Both the position numbers and the translations under genes were made by a program. Below, piece by piece: positions 24,076-32,729 of a stretch of DNA of 36,438 nucleotides (position 1 is the first letter of the stretch; each line of letters starts with the position of its first letter). This stretch comes from RGIG5612 sp045600845 (lineage in GTDB: Bacteria; Bacillota; Clostridia; Lachnospirales; Lachnospiraceae). The notes under the pieces were generated by a model. The model saw only the letters and a program-made list of their open reading frames with translations, was not told the origin of the DNA and made no database searches. Location of the stretch: NCBI GenBank assembly GCA_045600845.1, contig JAZRYR010000041.1, positions 1 through 36,438 on the forward strand, read 5' to 3'.

Positions 24076-24954
24076 TCAAATAAAAGACATCCCTCTTTTT
24101 TCCCGAAAGTCCTTTTGCGGTCGGAGCAGCAGTCTGGATGTTATTTTTTGATATTCCTTATACTCCGGCCGTCTGGAAAGTTGACGTTTTTCCATCAATG
24201 GAATTGAAACCACATTGAATAATATGGCAACTAAAACAAAGCCGATACCATAGTACCAGTGGGAAAAAGAGAACGGAAGCATGGTTATGAACACTCCCAT
24301 CCAGAAGGAAATCTCGCCTAAATAGTTCGGGTGTCTGGAGTATTTCCAAAGTCCAAGATTACACACGGTTCCTTTATTTTTACTACTTAGGAACTCATGC
24401 ATCTGACGATCTGCAAAGAACTCCAGGGAAATTCCAAATAACATAACGAAAACCCCCGGAAGAATCATCCAGTTCAAATGCTGTTTTGCCAGTTCAAACA
24501 ATGGAAGCATCCCTGCGAAAACAATCAACGTCGGAACCATATGGATTCCAAAGAAATTAACGAAAAACCAGAAACGAGGAGGAGTTTCTTCACGGTATTT
24601 TCGGTATCTCCAGTCTTCATAAGAGAAGTCTGTAAATACTTCCATCCAGTTTCCTGTCAGCCGAATCGCCCAAAGGAGGAATACCGCCAAAAAAATAATA
24701 TGCGCGATACTCCATGCTTTTTCTACGATAAATAACCAGATAATCATTACTAACGGTGCAACGGACCAATAAGCATCATAGACGCTGGAGTTATGAAACA
24801 AAACAGAAAAAATATATACAAGGATTGTTGCTATCACATCAAACAGAAAGAACTTCAGAATCGTAGCTTTCACCCATAAACACGCAAAAAAACCGGCTAC
24901 GAAAGCCAAAAGATAAACACCCAATAAAACCATCAAATCTCTTGTTTTTTTCAT
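24076..24954 (-). CDS. DUF1295 membrane protein, steroid 5-alpha-reductase-like
   Basis: This is a 292-aa integral membrane protein with six to eight hydrophobic segments. The C-terminal motif GLWKYSRHPNYLGEISFWMG, followed by Glu/Arg-rich EKRQLSRRPEYKEYQ, is the signature of the DUF1295/isoprenylcysteine methyltransferase-like and 3-oxo-5-alpha-steroid 4-dehydrogenase fold. Substrate in bacteria is unknown. The ATG at 24954 follows GAGGAG; a frame extending to 25077 has no support. It stands between two hairpins and may be monocistronic. Confidence 0.85.
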   Translation of the reverse strand: MKKTRDLMVLLGVYLLAFVAGFFACLWVKATILKFFLFDVIATILVYIFSVLFHNSSVYDAYWSVAPLVMIIWLFIVEKAWSIAHIIFLAVFLLWAIRLTGNWMEVFTDFSYEDWRYRKYREETPPRFWFFVNFFGIHMVPTLIVFAGMLPLFELAKQHLNWMILPGVFVMLFGISLEFFADRQMHEFLSSKNKGTVCNLGLWKYSRHPNYLGEISFWMGVFITMLPFSFSHWYYGIGFVLVAILFNVVSIPLMEKRQLSRRPEYKEYQKITSRLLLRPQKDFREKRGMSFI

Positions 24955-25065
24955 TTTCTCTTCTCCTCGTCGCTTTTTCTCTTTTCCTGACTGATCCGCA
25001 TAAGAACCAAAATCAAGGCACTGCATAATATCGCTAAAATTAAATAAATCATTTTTGACGGACTC

Positions 25066-25089
25066 TACCGGAGCCAAAAGGCTCCGGTA
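25066..25089. terminator. GC-rich hairpin after GNAT gene
   Basis: TACCGGAGCC (25066-25075) pairs with GGCTCCGGTA (25080-25089) across AAAA. The following T-rich stretch is on the plus strand; on the minus strand it follows the GNAT stop by about 40 bases without a clear T run. Confidence 0.6.
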
Positions 25090-25128
25090 ATTTTCCTTTT
25101 CATTTCTTCGGTTGTCCAGGCAGATTTT

Positions 25129-25761
25129 TCAGCGTCCCACCAACTGACCCGGAAGTACCAGTTTTTCTTTCGGCGGAAAAGTCTTATCAAACGCGTCCAC
25201 TTCTGTAGGGTCCACATAATAGCCTTGTGGAGTCTGATAAACACCGGTCACATCATCCAGATATCCCGGAATCAGTTCCTTGCATAGGAAGAAGGATGCG
25301 TCCGCGCCATCCGGAAGACCGTGATAACGAATACCAAACTTGCTGGCATAATCAAAACCACAGTGACCATAAAAACCAATGTTGCCTTCAAACAGAACGG
25401 CGCCGAAGCCCATTTCTGTCGCTTTTTCCAGACAGAAATCCAACAGTTTCTTTCCGTAGCCCTTTCGTTTCTGTCCCGGCGTAATTCCAATAGGTCCCAT
25501 GGTCAGAATCGGCAGGATTCTTCCGTCATCTGCTTCAATGATGGTTTTCATGAACATGTTCTGGCCGATGATTTTTCCTTCCTGCTCCATCACGAAATCC
25601 AGTTCCTTCACGAATGCCGGATCATCCCGCAGCACATGCATAACATAATGCTCGTTGCAGCCCGGATGATAAACATTCCAAAACGCCTCACGAATTAAAA
25701 ACTCAACTTCTCTGTAATCTTCTTCTCTTTCTAACCGAATGATGTAGTCATTTTTATTCAT
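25129..25761 (-). CDS. GNAT N-acetyltransferase, YhbS-like
   Basis: This is a 210-aa acetyltransferase resembling YhbS (COG3153). Acetyl-CoA binding is at GPIGITPGQKRKGYGKKLLD (Q/RxxGxG/A loop), and the family's GNIGFYGHCGFDYASKFGIR follows. Substrate unknown. The ATG at 25761 has AGGAGGA ten bases ahead; the longer frame runs through the upstream hairpin and is rejected. It is followed by the hairpin at 25066. Confidence 0.87.
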   Translation of the reverse strand: MNKNDYIIRLEREEDYREVEFLIREAFWNVYHPGCNEHYVMHVLRDDPAFVKELDFVMEQEGKIIGQNMFMKTIIEADDGRILPILTMGPIGITPGQKRKGYGKKLLDFCLEKATEMGFGAVLFEGNIGFYGHCGFDYASKFGIRYHGLPDGADASFFLCKELIPGYLDDVTGVYQTPQGYYVDPTEVDAFDKTFPPKEKLVLPGQLVGR

Positions 25762-25802
25762 TATTTTTCCTCCTGAAAATTGTTGACCTTCAATGCTGGT
25801 AG

Positions 25803-25836
25803 CGGGAGGTTTGTTTGATTGTCCGCAAACCTCCCG
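25803..25836. terminator. inverted repeat between DUF218 and GNAT genes
   Basis: CGGGAGGTTTG (25803-25813) pairs perfectly with CAAACCTCCCG (25826-25836). It may end the DUF218 transcript or form a leader in front of the GNAT gene. No long T run follows on the minus strand. Confidence 0.5.
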
Positions 25837-25967
25837 GTCAGCCAACAATCTCCATTGTGTTGTTCTTTCTCAAAAAGCACTCTCCTAAAAATAAAAATAT
25901 GAATCAAGCCTTACGGCTGGATTTCCTGTTGATATACTCGTCGATGCCGCTTTATTCCGATATCTTT

Positions 25968-27494
25968 TTACGCAATCAGGCAATACAAAAAGCCGGAAAT
26001 TCCCGCCAGAATCGCAACTCCGATAGTGATTGCGATTTCCAGTTTTCGCCGGGTTGCATAGATTCCCAAAAGTTCCCTTAACAGGGCATTTGGCCAAAAG
26101 TACCATTTCGTTTTGGCTCCGATGCCTTCTGCTTTCAGCCCCACACTCGTCGCAAAAATTCCGCTGCGGAACACATGGAAATTTGTCGTAGAATAAATAA
26201 CCTTTGCATCGGGATTCCGTGCATCTATGATTTCTTTGGAGAATTTCATATTCTCCAAGGTCGTTTTTGAATTTGTTTCCGGAAGGATATATTCTTCTGG
26301 GATGCCCTGCTCCAGCAAATAGTTGGTCATGGCCTGAGCTTCGGAAATAATCTCATCCGAACCTTTTCCACCTGAGGGGATGAAAATCGCAGTTTTTCCG
26401 GTAGCTTCCTTCTGTTCTTTCCAGAATCGAATTGCACGGTCCACTCTGCCCCGGATCAATGGATAAAGCGTTCCATCTTTTTTAATGGCACAGCCTAAAA
26501 TGATAATATAGTCTTTGCCGTATTCGATTTTCCGATAAGCTGCGATAATGCCGGTGATAATCGACGCTGCCAGCATGTACTGAAATACGGTGAAACAAGC
26601 GCTGCAGATAGAATAAATAATGGCGATGGCATAATTGTCCCGTCCCATCTGTAGGTTCAGAACAAATAAAACTAAAACGACAGCTGTTCCGATAAACAGA
26701 AGAATGCCGGCAAAAATCCCATACATATTGCGTAGTTTTTTTCCTTCGTTTTTCATCAGAGAAATGTTGCTATGAGCCATAGCAATGGCGAAGGAGATTA
26801 CAAACGGCGTTGCTACCAGCGTCAGAACCGTCATCGCGTTGCTGGTCAGCAAGGTCATCAATTTCACATTCAGATTTTTCAGCCACACCGTAACCATGAC
26901 GGAGCAGAAGAAATATACCAAGAACACCGCAGCAAAAAACAGAATGCTGGCCCAGACAGTAATAGTTTTGTAAGAATAGTAGTCGTCTTTTTCTCTCTGT
27001 TTTTTTAACCACAGGAAGAAGATAAACATTAGACCGGTATAGATTGTGATGCCATAGTAAGACACCGGAAATCCTGCGTAATTGCTAAATCCTGCTCCAA
27101 GAAAAATCCCCTTCAGGCGATTTACCCGTATCGGCATTCCGATTTTTCGACCGGACGAATTCCCCTCAGCATCTTTAATTACATAACTTACCAGCAACGA
27201 AGCACTTCCTGGTTTTAACGCATGGATTTTAATCCGGGTGGAATCGTCTCCAATCTTAAGGTCTGAAATTTCGATGATATCTGACCCATTTTCAGAAACC
27301 TCCACATATTCTCCGCTTGTATCTTGCGGAGCAAGTTCTACCTTCACATCCGTAATTCCATTATTCGTCCCATGATCCAGATATATAGAATAAGATGTGC
27401 TCACAAGGACAGAAATTGTCCCAAAAATCACGAGCATCACCAAAAACGTTACAATTGCAAATATTATCGGATGGTTTTTAATTCGTTCTTTCAT
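25968..27494 (-). CDS. membrane protein with C-terminal DUF218 (YdcF/SanA-like) domain
   Basis: This is a 508-aa protein. TM1 lies near residues 11-32, an extracytoplasmic Ig-like stretch spans about 35-135 (DLKIGDDSTRIKIHALKPGS), and a block of about six membrane segments covers 145-340. The DUF218 domain starts at DYIIILGCAIKKDGTLYPLI and continues through GGKGSDEIISEAQAMTNYLL, ETNSKTTLENMKFSKEII and STTNFHVFRSG, which are the conserved DUF218 blocks. A last hydrophobic segment closes the chain. DUF218 proteins (SanA, ElyC, YdcF) act in envelope and peptidoglycan metabolism with unclear chemistry. The extended N-terminal part is specific to Firmicute forms. The ribosome site is weak. Confidence 0.85.
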   Translation of the reverse strand: MKERIKNHPIIFAIVTFLVMLVIFGTISVLVSTSYSIYLDHGTNNGITDVKVELAPQDTSGEYVEVSENGSDIIEISDLKIGDDSTRIKIHALKPGSASLLVSYVIKDAEGNSSGRKIGMPIRVNRLKGIFLGAGFSNYAGFPVSYYGITIYTGLMFIFFLWLKKQREKDDYYSYKTITVWASILFFAAVFLVYFFCSVMVTVWLKNLNVKLMTLLTSNAMTVLTLVATPFVISFAIAMAHSNISLMKNEGKKLRNMYGIFAGILLFIGTAVVLVLFVLNLQMGRDNYAIAIIYSICSACFTVFQYMLAASIITGIIAAYRKIEYGKDYIIILGCAIKKDGTLYPLIRGRVDRAIRFWKEQKEATGKTAIFIPSGGKGSDEIISEAQAMTNYLLEQGIPEEYILPETNSKTTLENMKFSKEIIDARNPDAKVIYSTTNFHVFRSGIFATSVGLKAEGIGAKTKWYFWPNALLRELLGIYATRRKLEIAITIGVAILAGISGFLYCLIA

Positions 27495-27650
27495 GAGTTT
27501 TCAGCATCGCCTGCCAAAGTCTGTTTATCATAAAAATCATATAATGCTATGTTAAAAGTAAAAAGTATTTCTGATAAGAGTATACCACAAATTTAATAGC
27601 AATCGTGCCTTCTTTTAATTGGGAATCTCCGACACAATACCTTTTTCTAC
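27495..27650. other. intergenic gap, nothing recognised
   Basis: This AT-rich stretch separates the DUF218 start from the left end of the repeat element. It should hold the DUF218 promoter, but I cannot choose a convincing -35/-10 pair. No small gene or RNA was seen. Confidence 0.4.
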
Positions 27651-27958
27651 AAAAAATCACACTTGTGTACCTCAGCCTACCCATCCCTCGACAGAATATT
27701 ACGGTTGTGTACCAGGATCTTCTATACTTCAGATAAAAACACACGGTTATGTACACTTTTTTACTTTTTTCATGTACACAACCGTGATTTTTAAGTTTTA
27801 TCTTAATTTGTACTGGTACACAACTGTGATTTTTTGTCTCAGTTAAATTTATACTGGTACACAACCGTGATTTTTTGTCTCAGTCAAATTTATACTGGTA
27901 CACAACCGTGATTTTTTGTCTCAGTCAAATTTGTACTGGTACACAACCGTGATTTTTT
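27651..27958. mobile_element. 308-bp ORF-less element, inverted ends, 41-bp tandem repeats
   Basis: Perfect 10-bp ends AAAAAATCAC (27651-27660) and GTGATTTTTT (27949-27958) bound the unit. Inside, three copies of a GTACACAACCGTGATTTTT-type unit face one way (27651, about 27698, 27735). Five face the other way, at about 27774 and then at 27811, 27852, 27893 and 27934 with an exact 41-bp period (TACTGGTACACAACCGTGAT). No gene is encoded. The right end supplies the first two bases (on the plus strand) of the histidine-kinase stop codon. The layout fits a non-autonomous element with arrays of transposase-binding sites, as in the IS21 or Tn7 group. No target duplication was found. Confidence 0.6.
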
Positions 27959-29873
27959 ATTTTTCAATCACCGTGAAACGTAGGATAGCCTTAAACAGGT
28001 CCCCATCTATCGCTACATTCAGGCTTCCATTCTGGAGCTCGGCCATACTCTTAGCGATGGACAGTCCCAGACCGTTTCCTTCCGTATTTCTGGAAGAATC
28101 TCCTCGGGTAAACCGCTCCATCAGTTCCTCTTCGGACATGTTCAAAGCTTCCCTCGAAGTATTCTTAAACGTAATAACTGCGTCCCCGGCGATTTTCTCT
28201 AATGATAAATACACTCGGGTTCCCGGCTGGGCATATTTGCTGATGTTATTCATCAGATTATCGAAGATGCGCCACATTCGACGGCCATCAGCCAAAATCT
28301 TTACCGGTTCCTCCGGAATCTGCGTAACTAAAGTCAGTTCGGATTTTTCCATTTTTCCTTCATACTCTCCCCCTGCCTGCTCCAAAAATATGGACGCATC
28401 ACAAGGAGCTAAGCATACATCCAGATTTCCTGTGGAGGCCTTTGATGCTTCCACTAGATCTTCCAATAAACGTTTTAATTTTTCCGACTGTCTTACCAGA
28501 ACTTCGGAATAATCCTTAATCACCGGATTATCGCAAGGCTCCACGTTAATGAGAGAAGCATAATTGATGATGGAAGTCAGTGGCGTTTTAATATCGTGAG
28601 AAACATTGGTAATGAGCTGGGTTTTCATGCGTTCACTCTTCATACGCTCATCCACAGCTACTGCCATGCCTTCGGCTATGCTGTTCAGATTTTCCGCATG
28701 ATTCTTAAAATCTCCAATCATGCCTTTCTTATCTACTACATACTCCAGATTTCCGGTTGCCAAAGCTTCCCCGCCCTTCTTCAGGCGTTTAAAACATACA
28801 GCAACATAAATGGCCAGACCAAGAATGACCAATTTTTCCAGAATAGCAAAACCTACGAACCCAGCTGGGTACCAATCGCAGATTCCAAAGGTTGCAATCA
28901 GCTCGGCCAGTGCAATAGCCGCTACCATCAATGTCGCCTTCCATGCAACCGGCAGACTTTTTGCCAGCCATTGAAAGAACCGGCCAATCAGTTTCATCAG
29001 TCGCCAGATGATGGTGTTCTTAAATAAGTTGTGCTGCTTGATCCGGGCAGCGATGCTCATAGCCAATCCGATCAGTAAAGGAACCGCTATCAGGAATAGG
29101 ATGCCTCCGACAATCAGCGTTGTCACAATTCCGATGGAGGTATATCCGATTGCCATAAACAGCCAAAAACCGCCTACAAATCCCAAACAGTAAAGCGCCA
29201 ATAATACATCCAACGGCACTTTATTCAGAACACCTGGATGAAGTCCGTCGCTGTTTGGCCGTCGCGCAGATACGCATAGCAACAGGATAAAAGTAACCAG
29301 CATAAGAAGAGCTGCCACCGCTCCGATGACATATACCCAATACCTCAGGGAATATTCCATGTGGGTCCAGACTTCAATCCGGTGAATTTCCTTTGCGTAC
29401 CAAGTGCCGGGAACAACGGACACTCTTACTACGTAATCGGCCCAGTCCTTATCCGTTTCATTCGACCAGTTCCAGTTGTCATAGATGATGGTGTTAACGG
29501 TGCCGCCTCCCATATCCACCTCGTTCGCCATAAACCCATACTCAAAGGTAGCTTTTGGGTCTAATGCTTTTTCCGACTGAAACAGGCGCTTTCCCTCCTT
29601 ATCATAGATTTCATAAGCAAAAGAATAATACTTTTCCTCCGGATTTGACAGTAAGTTGTTCAGAATGCTGTGGACTTCCGGATAGAGATAAGTCCCGATT
29701 TTCTGGGTGATAATTTCTTCTTCTGTGTCAGAATAGAAATCCACGTTATTACTGTAGGAATCATCATAGGCTACAATCCAGCCCAACACGCTGCAGACAA
29801 AGACCAGAGCCGCCAATGTGCAAACAATATATAATGTTATTTTTCCGGCAAGGGACCGTAAAAAATTCTTCAT
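27957..29873 (-). CDS. sensor histidine kinase with multi-pass membrane module
   Basis: This is a 638-aa kinase. TM1 is at about 12-35, an extracytoplasmic sensor covers about 36-178, and TM2 is near 179-200. Four or five further membrane segments lie between 220 and 360, which is unusual for a plain two-TM kinase. A HAMP-like linker (KKGGEALATGNLEYVVDKKG) leads to the HisKA domain with phospho-acceptor His426 in NVSHDIKTPLTSIINYASLI. The ATPase domain has the N box DNLMNNISKYA and G box GNGLGLSIAKSM. The start overlaps the regulator stop (ATGA), so the two are coupled. The stop codon coincides with the end of the repeat element. Stimulus unknown. Confidence 0.92.
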   Translation of the reverse strand: MKNFLRSLAGKITLYIVCTLAALVFVCSVLGWIVAYDDSYSNNVDFYSDTEEEIITQKIGTYLYPEVHSILNNLLSNPEEKYYSFAYEIYDKEGKRLFQSEKALDPKATFEYGFMANEVDMGGGTVNTIIYDNWNWSNETDKDWADYVVRVSVVPGTWYAKEIHRIEVWTHMEYSLRYWVYVIGAVAALLMLVTFILLLCVSARRPNSDGLHPGVLNKVPLDVLLALYCLGFVGGFWLFMAIGYTSIGIVTTLIVGGILFLIAVPLLIGLAMSIAARIKQHNLFKNTIIWRLMKLIGRFFQWLAKSLPVAWKATLMVAAIALAELIATFGICDWYPAGFVGFAILEKLVILGLAIYVAVCFKRLKKGGEALATGNLEYVVDKKGMIGDFKNHAENLNSIAEGMAVAVDERMKSERMKTQLITNVSHDIKTPLTSIINYASLINVEPCDNPVIKDYSEVLVRQSEKLKRLLEDLVEASKASTGNLDVCLAPCDASIFLEQAGGEYEGKMEKSELTLVTQIPEEPVKILADGRRMWRIFDNLMNNISKYAQPGTRVYLSLEKIAGDAVITFKNTSREALNMSEEELMERFTRGDSSRNTEGNGLGLSIAKSMAELQNGSLNVAIDGDLFKAILRFTVIEK

Positions 29874-30568
29874 GATCTGCGTTCCTCCATGAACTTATAT
29901 CCCTGTCCAAACAGAACCTTTATGTAACGCGGCTCCGATGGATTAATTTCAATCTTCTCTCTCAGGTGGCGGATATGAACCGCTACCGTGTTGTCGGTTC
30001 CGAAAGGTTTTTCCTTCCAGATGGTCTGATAAATATCTTTTGGAGAAAAAACCTTTCCTGGGTTTGCCATCAGCAGTTTCAGTATTTCAAATTCTTTTGG
30101 CGTTAAGGAGACCTCATCACCATCCACCTTTACGGTTTTAGCTGCATCATCCAGTTCAATTCCGCCAATAATAAAACTCTCTAGCTGCTGCAGGCCGCTC
30201 CCCAGCTTCAGATACCGTCGAAGTTGAGAGCGTACTCTGGCCGTAACTTCCAACGGATTGAACGGTTTTGTGATATAATCATCTGCGCCTACATTCAGTC
30301 CCAGAATTTTATCGGAATCCTCACTTTTTGCGGTCAATAGGATGATTGGCACATTGCTGATTTCACGGATTTTCGTCATGGCGGTGATGCCGTCCATGAC
30401 CGGCATCATAATATCCATCAAGATTAAGTCTACATCTTGTTTCTCTACTGCGTCCAACGCTTCTTTTCCGTTTGCCGCTTCCGAAAGCACATAATCCGGA
30501 TCTGACAAATAAATCTTCAGCGCATTTACAATGTCCTTCTCATCATCACAGATTAAAATGTTTGACAT
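29870..30568 (-). CDS. OmpR/PhoB-family response regulator
   Basis: This is a 232-aa regulator. The receiver domain has the acidic pair in ICDDEKD, phospho-acceptor Asp52 in LILMDIMMPVMDG, Thr in ILLTAKS and Lys in DYITKPFNP. The winged-helix DNA-binding domain spans about 130-228 (VSLTPKEFEILKLLMANPGK, then TVAVHIRHLREKIE). AAAGGAGGAG precedes the ATG. It forms an operon with the downstream kinase. A pair of 10-bp direct repeats 11 bp apart lies at 30636-30656 in its promoter, the spacing typical for this family, which suggests autoregulation. Confidence 0.95.
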   Translation of the reverse strand: MSNILICDDEKDIVNALKIYLSDPDYVLSEAANGKEALDAVEKQDVDLILMDIMMPVMDGITAMTKIREISNVPIILLTAKSEDSDKILGLNVGADDYITKPFNPLEVTARVRSQLRRYLKLGSGLQQLESFIIGGIELDDAAKTVKVDGDEVSLTPKEFEILKLLMANPGKVFSPKDIYQTIWKEKPFGTDNTVAVHIRHLREKIEINPSEPRYIKVLFGQGYKFMEERRS

Positions 30569-30615
30569 AACCGGCTCCTCCTTTGATGGTTTTATTTTAC
30601 GATATTCCGCTGTTA

Positions 30616-30656
30616 ATTATAAATAGGGAAATCTCTTAAGATTTGATTAAGATTTG
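30616..30656 (-). promoter_or_regulatory. candidate autoregulated promoter of the two-component operon
   Basis: On the minus strand CAAATCTTAA occurs twice at 11-bp spacing (30647-30656 and 30636-30645). It is followed 14 bases later by TATAAT (30616-30621), a perfect -10. The proximal copy takes the place of a poor -35, as at promoters activated by OmpR-type regulators. The ATG of the regulator is about 50 bases further on. Confidence 0.55.
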
Positions 30657-30704
30657 GAACAAAACTTCCCATATTCATTTAGGAAGTCTTGTCCGCGTTT
30701 AAAA

Positions 30705-30724
30705 AGCAGGCATTTAAGCCTGCT
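30705..30724 (-). terminator. intrinsic terminator of membrane-protein gene
   Basis: AGCAGGC (30705-30711) pairs with GCCTGCT (30718-30724). On the minus strand a run of five T follows. It lies 67 bases past the stop of the gene at 30791. Confidence 0.75.
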
Positions 30725-30790
30725 CTTTCTTCCTTGGTTGCTTCTTTATTCCCATTATTATGGCCTTTGAAAAAGTAACATTAAAAGGAT

Positions 30791-31651
30791 CTATCTGTTG
30801 ATTTCATAAGTATCCCTTTCGATTCTTAAATCATATTCTTTTGTTTCTCCCTCCGGAGCTACTACGATCAATTTTGTTTTACCGCGTTTCTTAAAATCCC
30901 CGCGAACCACATAGGTTCCGGCGGAATCCTCAATATAGACCTCCCCATATCTACGATCTTTTAAATAGACCTGACATTCACCAGAAAGTTTTTTATTGTC
31001 CACTTCGCTCAGTATTTCCGTAGAATATCGATACGGATTCAACAACACGAATATCAGAATACCGATAATAATTGCGCTGCTGACGGCCACCCCTATGGCT
31101 TTGATTTTTTTGTTTGGGAACAATACCATCGGATACAGTATCATTACCACCCCGCAAAAAAAGCAAACTAACAGGTAAAATGGCCAGCTGAAAGTAAAAT
31201 AGCTTAAGTAAGTTTTAAAGCTATACGCCGTAAGCACAATCATTGGCAATAGGATGAGATAACCCCACCATTTTCCTTTTTTTATGTAATATCCGATGAA
31301 TCCCATCGGCAGACATAAGACCGTCCAGATTGCCCAAGTCCTGTAATATTGGAAAACCTGCCACCCCTGAGTGCGAAAAGGCACTTGTATTAAATATACA
31401 AGGGGTTGGCTGATTAGGAAAAACACAAAGCATTTTAATGCTGCGTCAATATTGGACGTCGCATTCATTATGATAAAGATTCCAAATAATATCCATACTT
31501 CAAAAGAAACGGCGATGGTATGGAAGGATGTATATTCCAGCTGAGGGATTAAAGCCATTGCAGCCGTATATCCTCCGGCGATTAAGGCAAACAGAATTAA
31601 CTTTTTCCAGGTTAAATTTATCCCACCAAATAATTTTTTAATTTTCTTCAT
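30791..31651 (-). CDS. multi-pass membrane protein, unknown function
   Basis: This is a 286-aa protein with a Lys-rich start (MKKIKKLFGG). Seven or so hydrophobic segments run from about residue 17 to 205, and a ~75-residue soluble C-terminal domain is probably outside the membrane (SEVDNKKLSGECQVYLKDRR, ending EYDLRIERDTYEINR). That tail looks like a small beta-sandwich. I recognise no family. The ATG at 31651 has GAGGG ahead. An alternative ATG at 31684 follows GAGGAAG closely and would add 11 residues. The gene is divergent from rubrerythrin and has its own terminator. Confidence 0.72.
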   Translation of the reverse strand: MKKIKKLFGGINLTWKKLILFALIAGGYTAAMALIPQLEYTSFHTIAVSFEVWILFGIFIIMNATSNIDAALKCFVFFLISQPLVYLIQVPFRTQGWQVFQYYRTWAIWTVLCLPMGFIGYYIKKGKWWGYLILLPMIVLTAYSFKTYLSYFTFSWPFYLLVCFFCGVVMILYPMVLFPNKKIKAIGVAVSSAIIIGILIFVLLNPYRYSTEILSEVDNKKLSGECQVYLKDRRYGEVYIEDSAGTYVVRGDFKKRGKTKLIVVAPEGETKEYDLRIERDTYEINR

Positions 31652-31819
31652 AGACGCCGCCCTCTCTCGATTTAGGTAAAACATTCTTCCTCAATAATGA
31701 GAGTTTTTCTGTTATTAAGGTAGCATTTCCCGATTTCAAATTCAATATTTTCCCAGCTTGTCATGTTTTCTCTGTTTAGGACGACATCCTTTTGTCTCAT
31801 GGAATTGAACATATCCCCA

Positions 31820-31870
31820 TTGAAAAGAATGCGTTTTTAAGGTAGAATTTTATTAACGATAATTAATATT
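31820..31870 (+). promoter_or_regulatory. promoter and possible PerR-type site for rubrerythrin
   Basis: TTGAAA (31820-31825) and TAGAAT (31843-31848) are spaced by 17 bases, a good sigma-A promoter. Just after the -10 lies TTATTAACGATAATTAATAT, an imperfect AT-rich palindrome resembling PerR boxes (TTATAATNATTATAA type). Rubrerythrin genes of Clostridia are known PerR targets, so repression relieved by peroxide is plausible. Confidence 0.6.
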
Positions 31871-31891
31871 TAACAACCAGGAGGAACAAAA

Positions 31892-32437
31892 ATGGCAAAA
31901 TGGGTTTGTAAAGTTTGTGGCTATGTACACGAAGGAGATGCTGCTCCGGAAAAATGTCCAATCTGTGGAGCTGCAGCTGACAAATTTGAAAAAGTGAGTG
32001 ACGGAGAAATGACATGGGCTGCTGAGCATATCGTAGGCATCGGCAAAGAGGCTCCCGAAGAAATCATTTCCGGTTTAAGAGATAACTTCAACGGCGAATG
32101 CTCTGAAGTAGGTATGTACCTTGCTATGTCACGTGTTGCATTCCGTGAAGGCTATCCGGAAATCGGTTTATATTGGGAAAAAGCTGCTTTTGAAGAAGCA
32201 GAACATGCAGCAAAATTTGCTGAGCTTTTAGGCGAAGTGGTAACCGATTCTACAAAGAAGAATCTTGAAATGAGAGTTGAAGCTGAAAACGGCGCAACCG
32301 CAGGAAAAACTGATCTTGCTAAGAAAGCAAAAGAACTTGGCTTAGACGCTATTCATGACACTGTTCATGAAATGGCTCGCGATGAAGCAAGACACGGCAA
32401 AGCATTCAAAGGCTTATTAGAAAGATACTTTGGCTAA
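31892..32437 (+). CDS. reverse rubrerythrin (NADH peroxidase component)
   Basis: This is a 181-aa non-heme iron protein. The rubredoxin domain is at the N-terminus: WVCKVCGYVHEGDAAPEKCP followed by ICG, giving the two CxxC pairs. The ferritin-like diiron domain follows, with Glu/His ligands in NFNGECSEVGMYL, FEEAEHAAKFAELLGE and MARDEARHGKAF. This order is reversed relative to classical rubrerythrin and is typical of the clostridial enzymes that reduce H2O2 and O2. CAGGAGGAAC precedes the ATG. Single-gene transcript with promoter at 31820 and terminator at 32483. Confidence 0.95.
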   Translation: MAKWVCKVCGYVHEGDAAPEKCPICGAAADKFEKVSDGEMTWAAEHIVGIGKEAPEEIISGLRDNFNGECSEVGMYLAMSRVAFREGYPEIGLYWEKAAFEEAEHAAKFAELLGEVVTDSTKKNLEMRVEAENGATAGKTDLAKKAKELGLDAIHDTVHEMARDEARHGKAFKGLLERYFG

Positions 32438-32482
32438 GAAGCAACTTTCGTGCAAACGCTTATAAATAAAGCATTTTTAAAG

Positions 32483-32515
32483 AGGATGGGACTGAACCTA
32501 TCCTTTTTGTTTTTT
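32483..32515 (+). terminator. intrinsic terminator of rubrerythrin
   Basis: AGGATGGG (32483-32490) pairs with CCTATCCT (32497-32504) with one G-U pair, followed by a long T-rich run. Confidence 0.82.
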
Positions 32516-32544
32516 CTAAAAAAAGATGTCCTTTTTTAATCTTT

Positions 32545-32611
32545 TGTATCACTTTTTGTATCACTTTTTTCGGTTTTCAAATACCCCAAAAACAAGTATG
32601 TATCACTTTTT
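32545..32611. repeat. three TGTATCACTTTTT repeats upstream of recombinase
   Basis: TGTATCACTTTTT begins at 32546, about 32558 and 32599. The rest of the gap to the recombinase start (32612-32729) holds scattered (A/G)CATC motifs and no gene. Direct repeats next to a tyrosine recombinase gene may be its binding or attachment sites; this is inference. Confidence 0.45.
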
Positions 32612-32729
32612 CATAAATCATAATAAATCTTTATTCATAGTTTTACAAGAATCAACATCGTAGAACATCTGCTGCCATATTTGAGCATCTTTTTAAATCA
32701 AATGAACATCAAAACGCATCATAGGGTTT

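Noticed and set aside
27651..27958. CRISPR array
   Set aside because: The 41-bp period is the whole repeat with almost no unique spacer, units occur in both orientations, and no cas gene is present.
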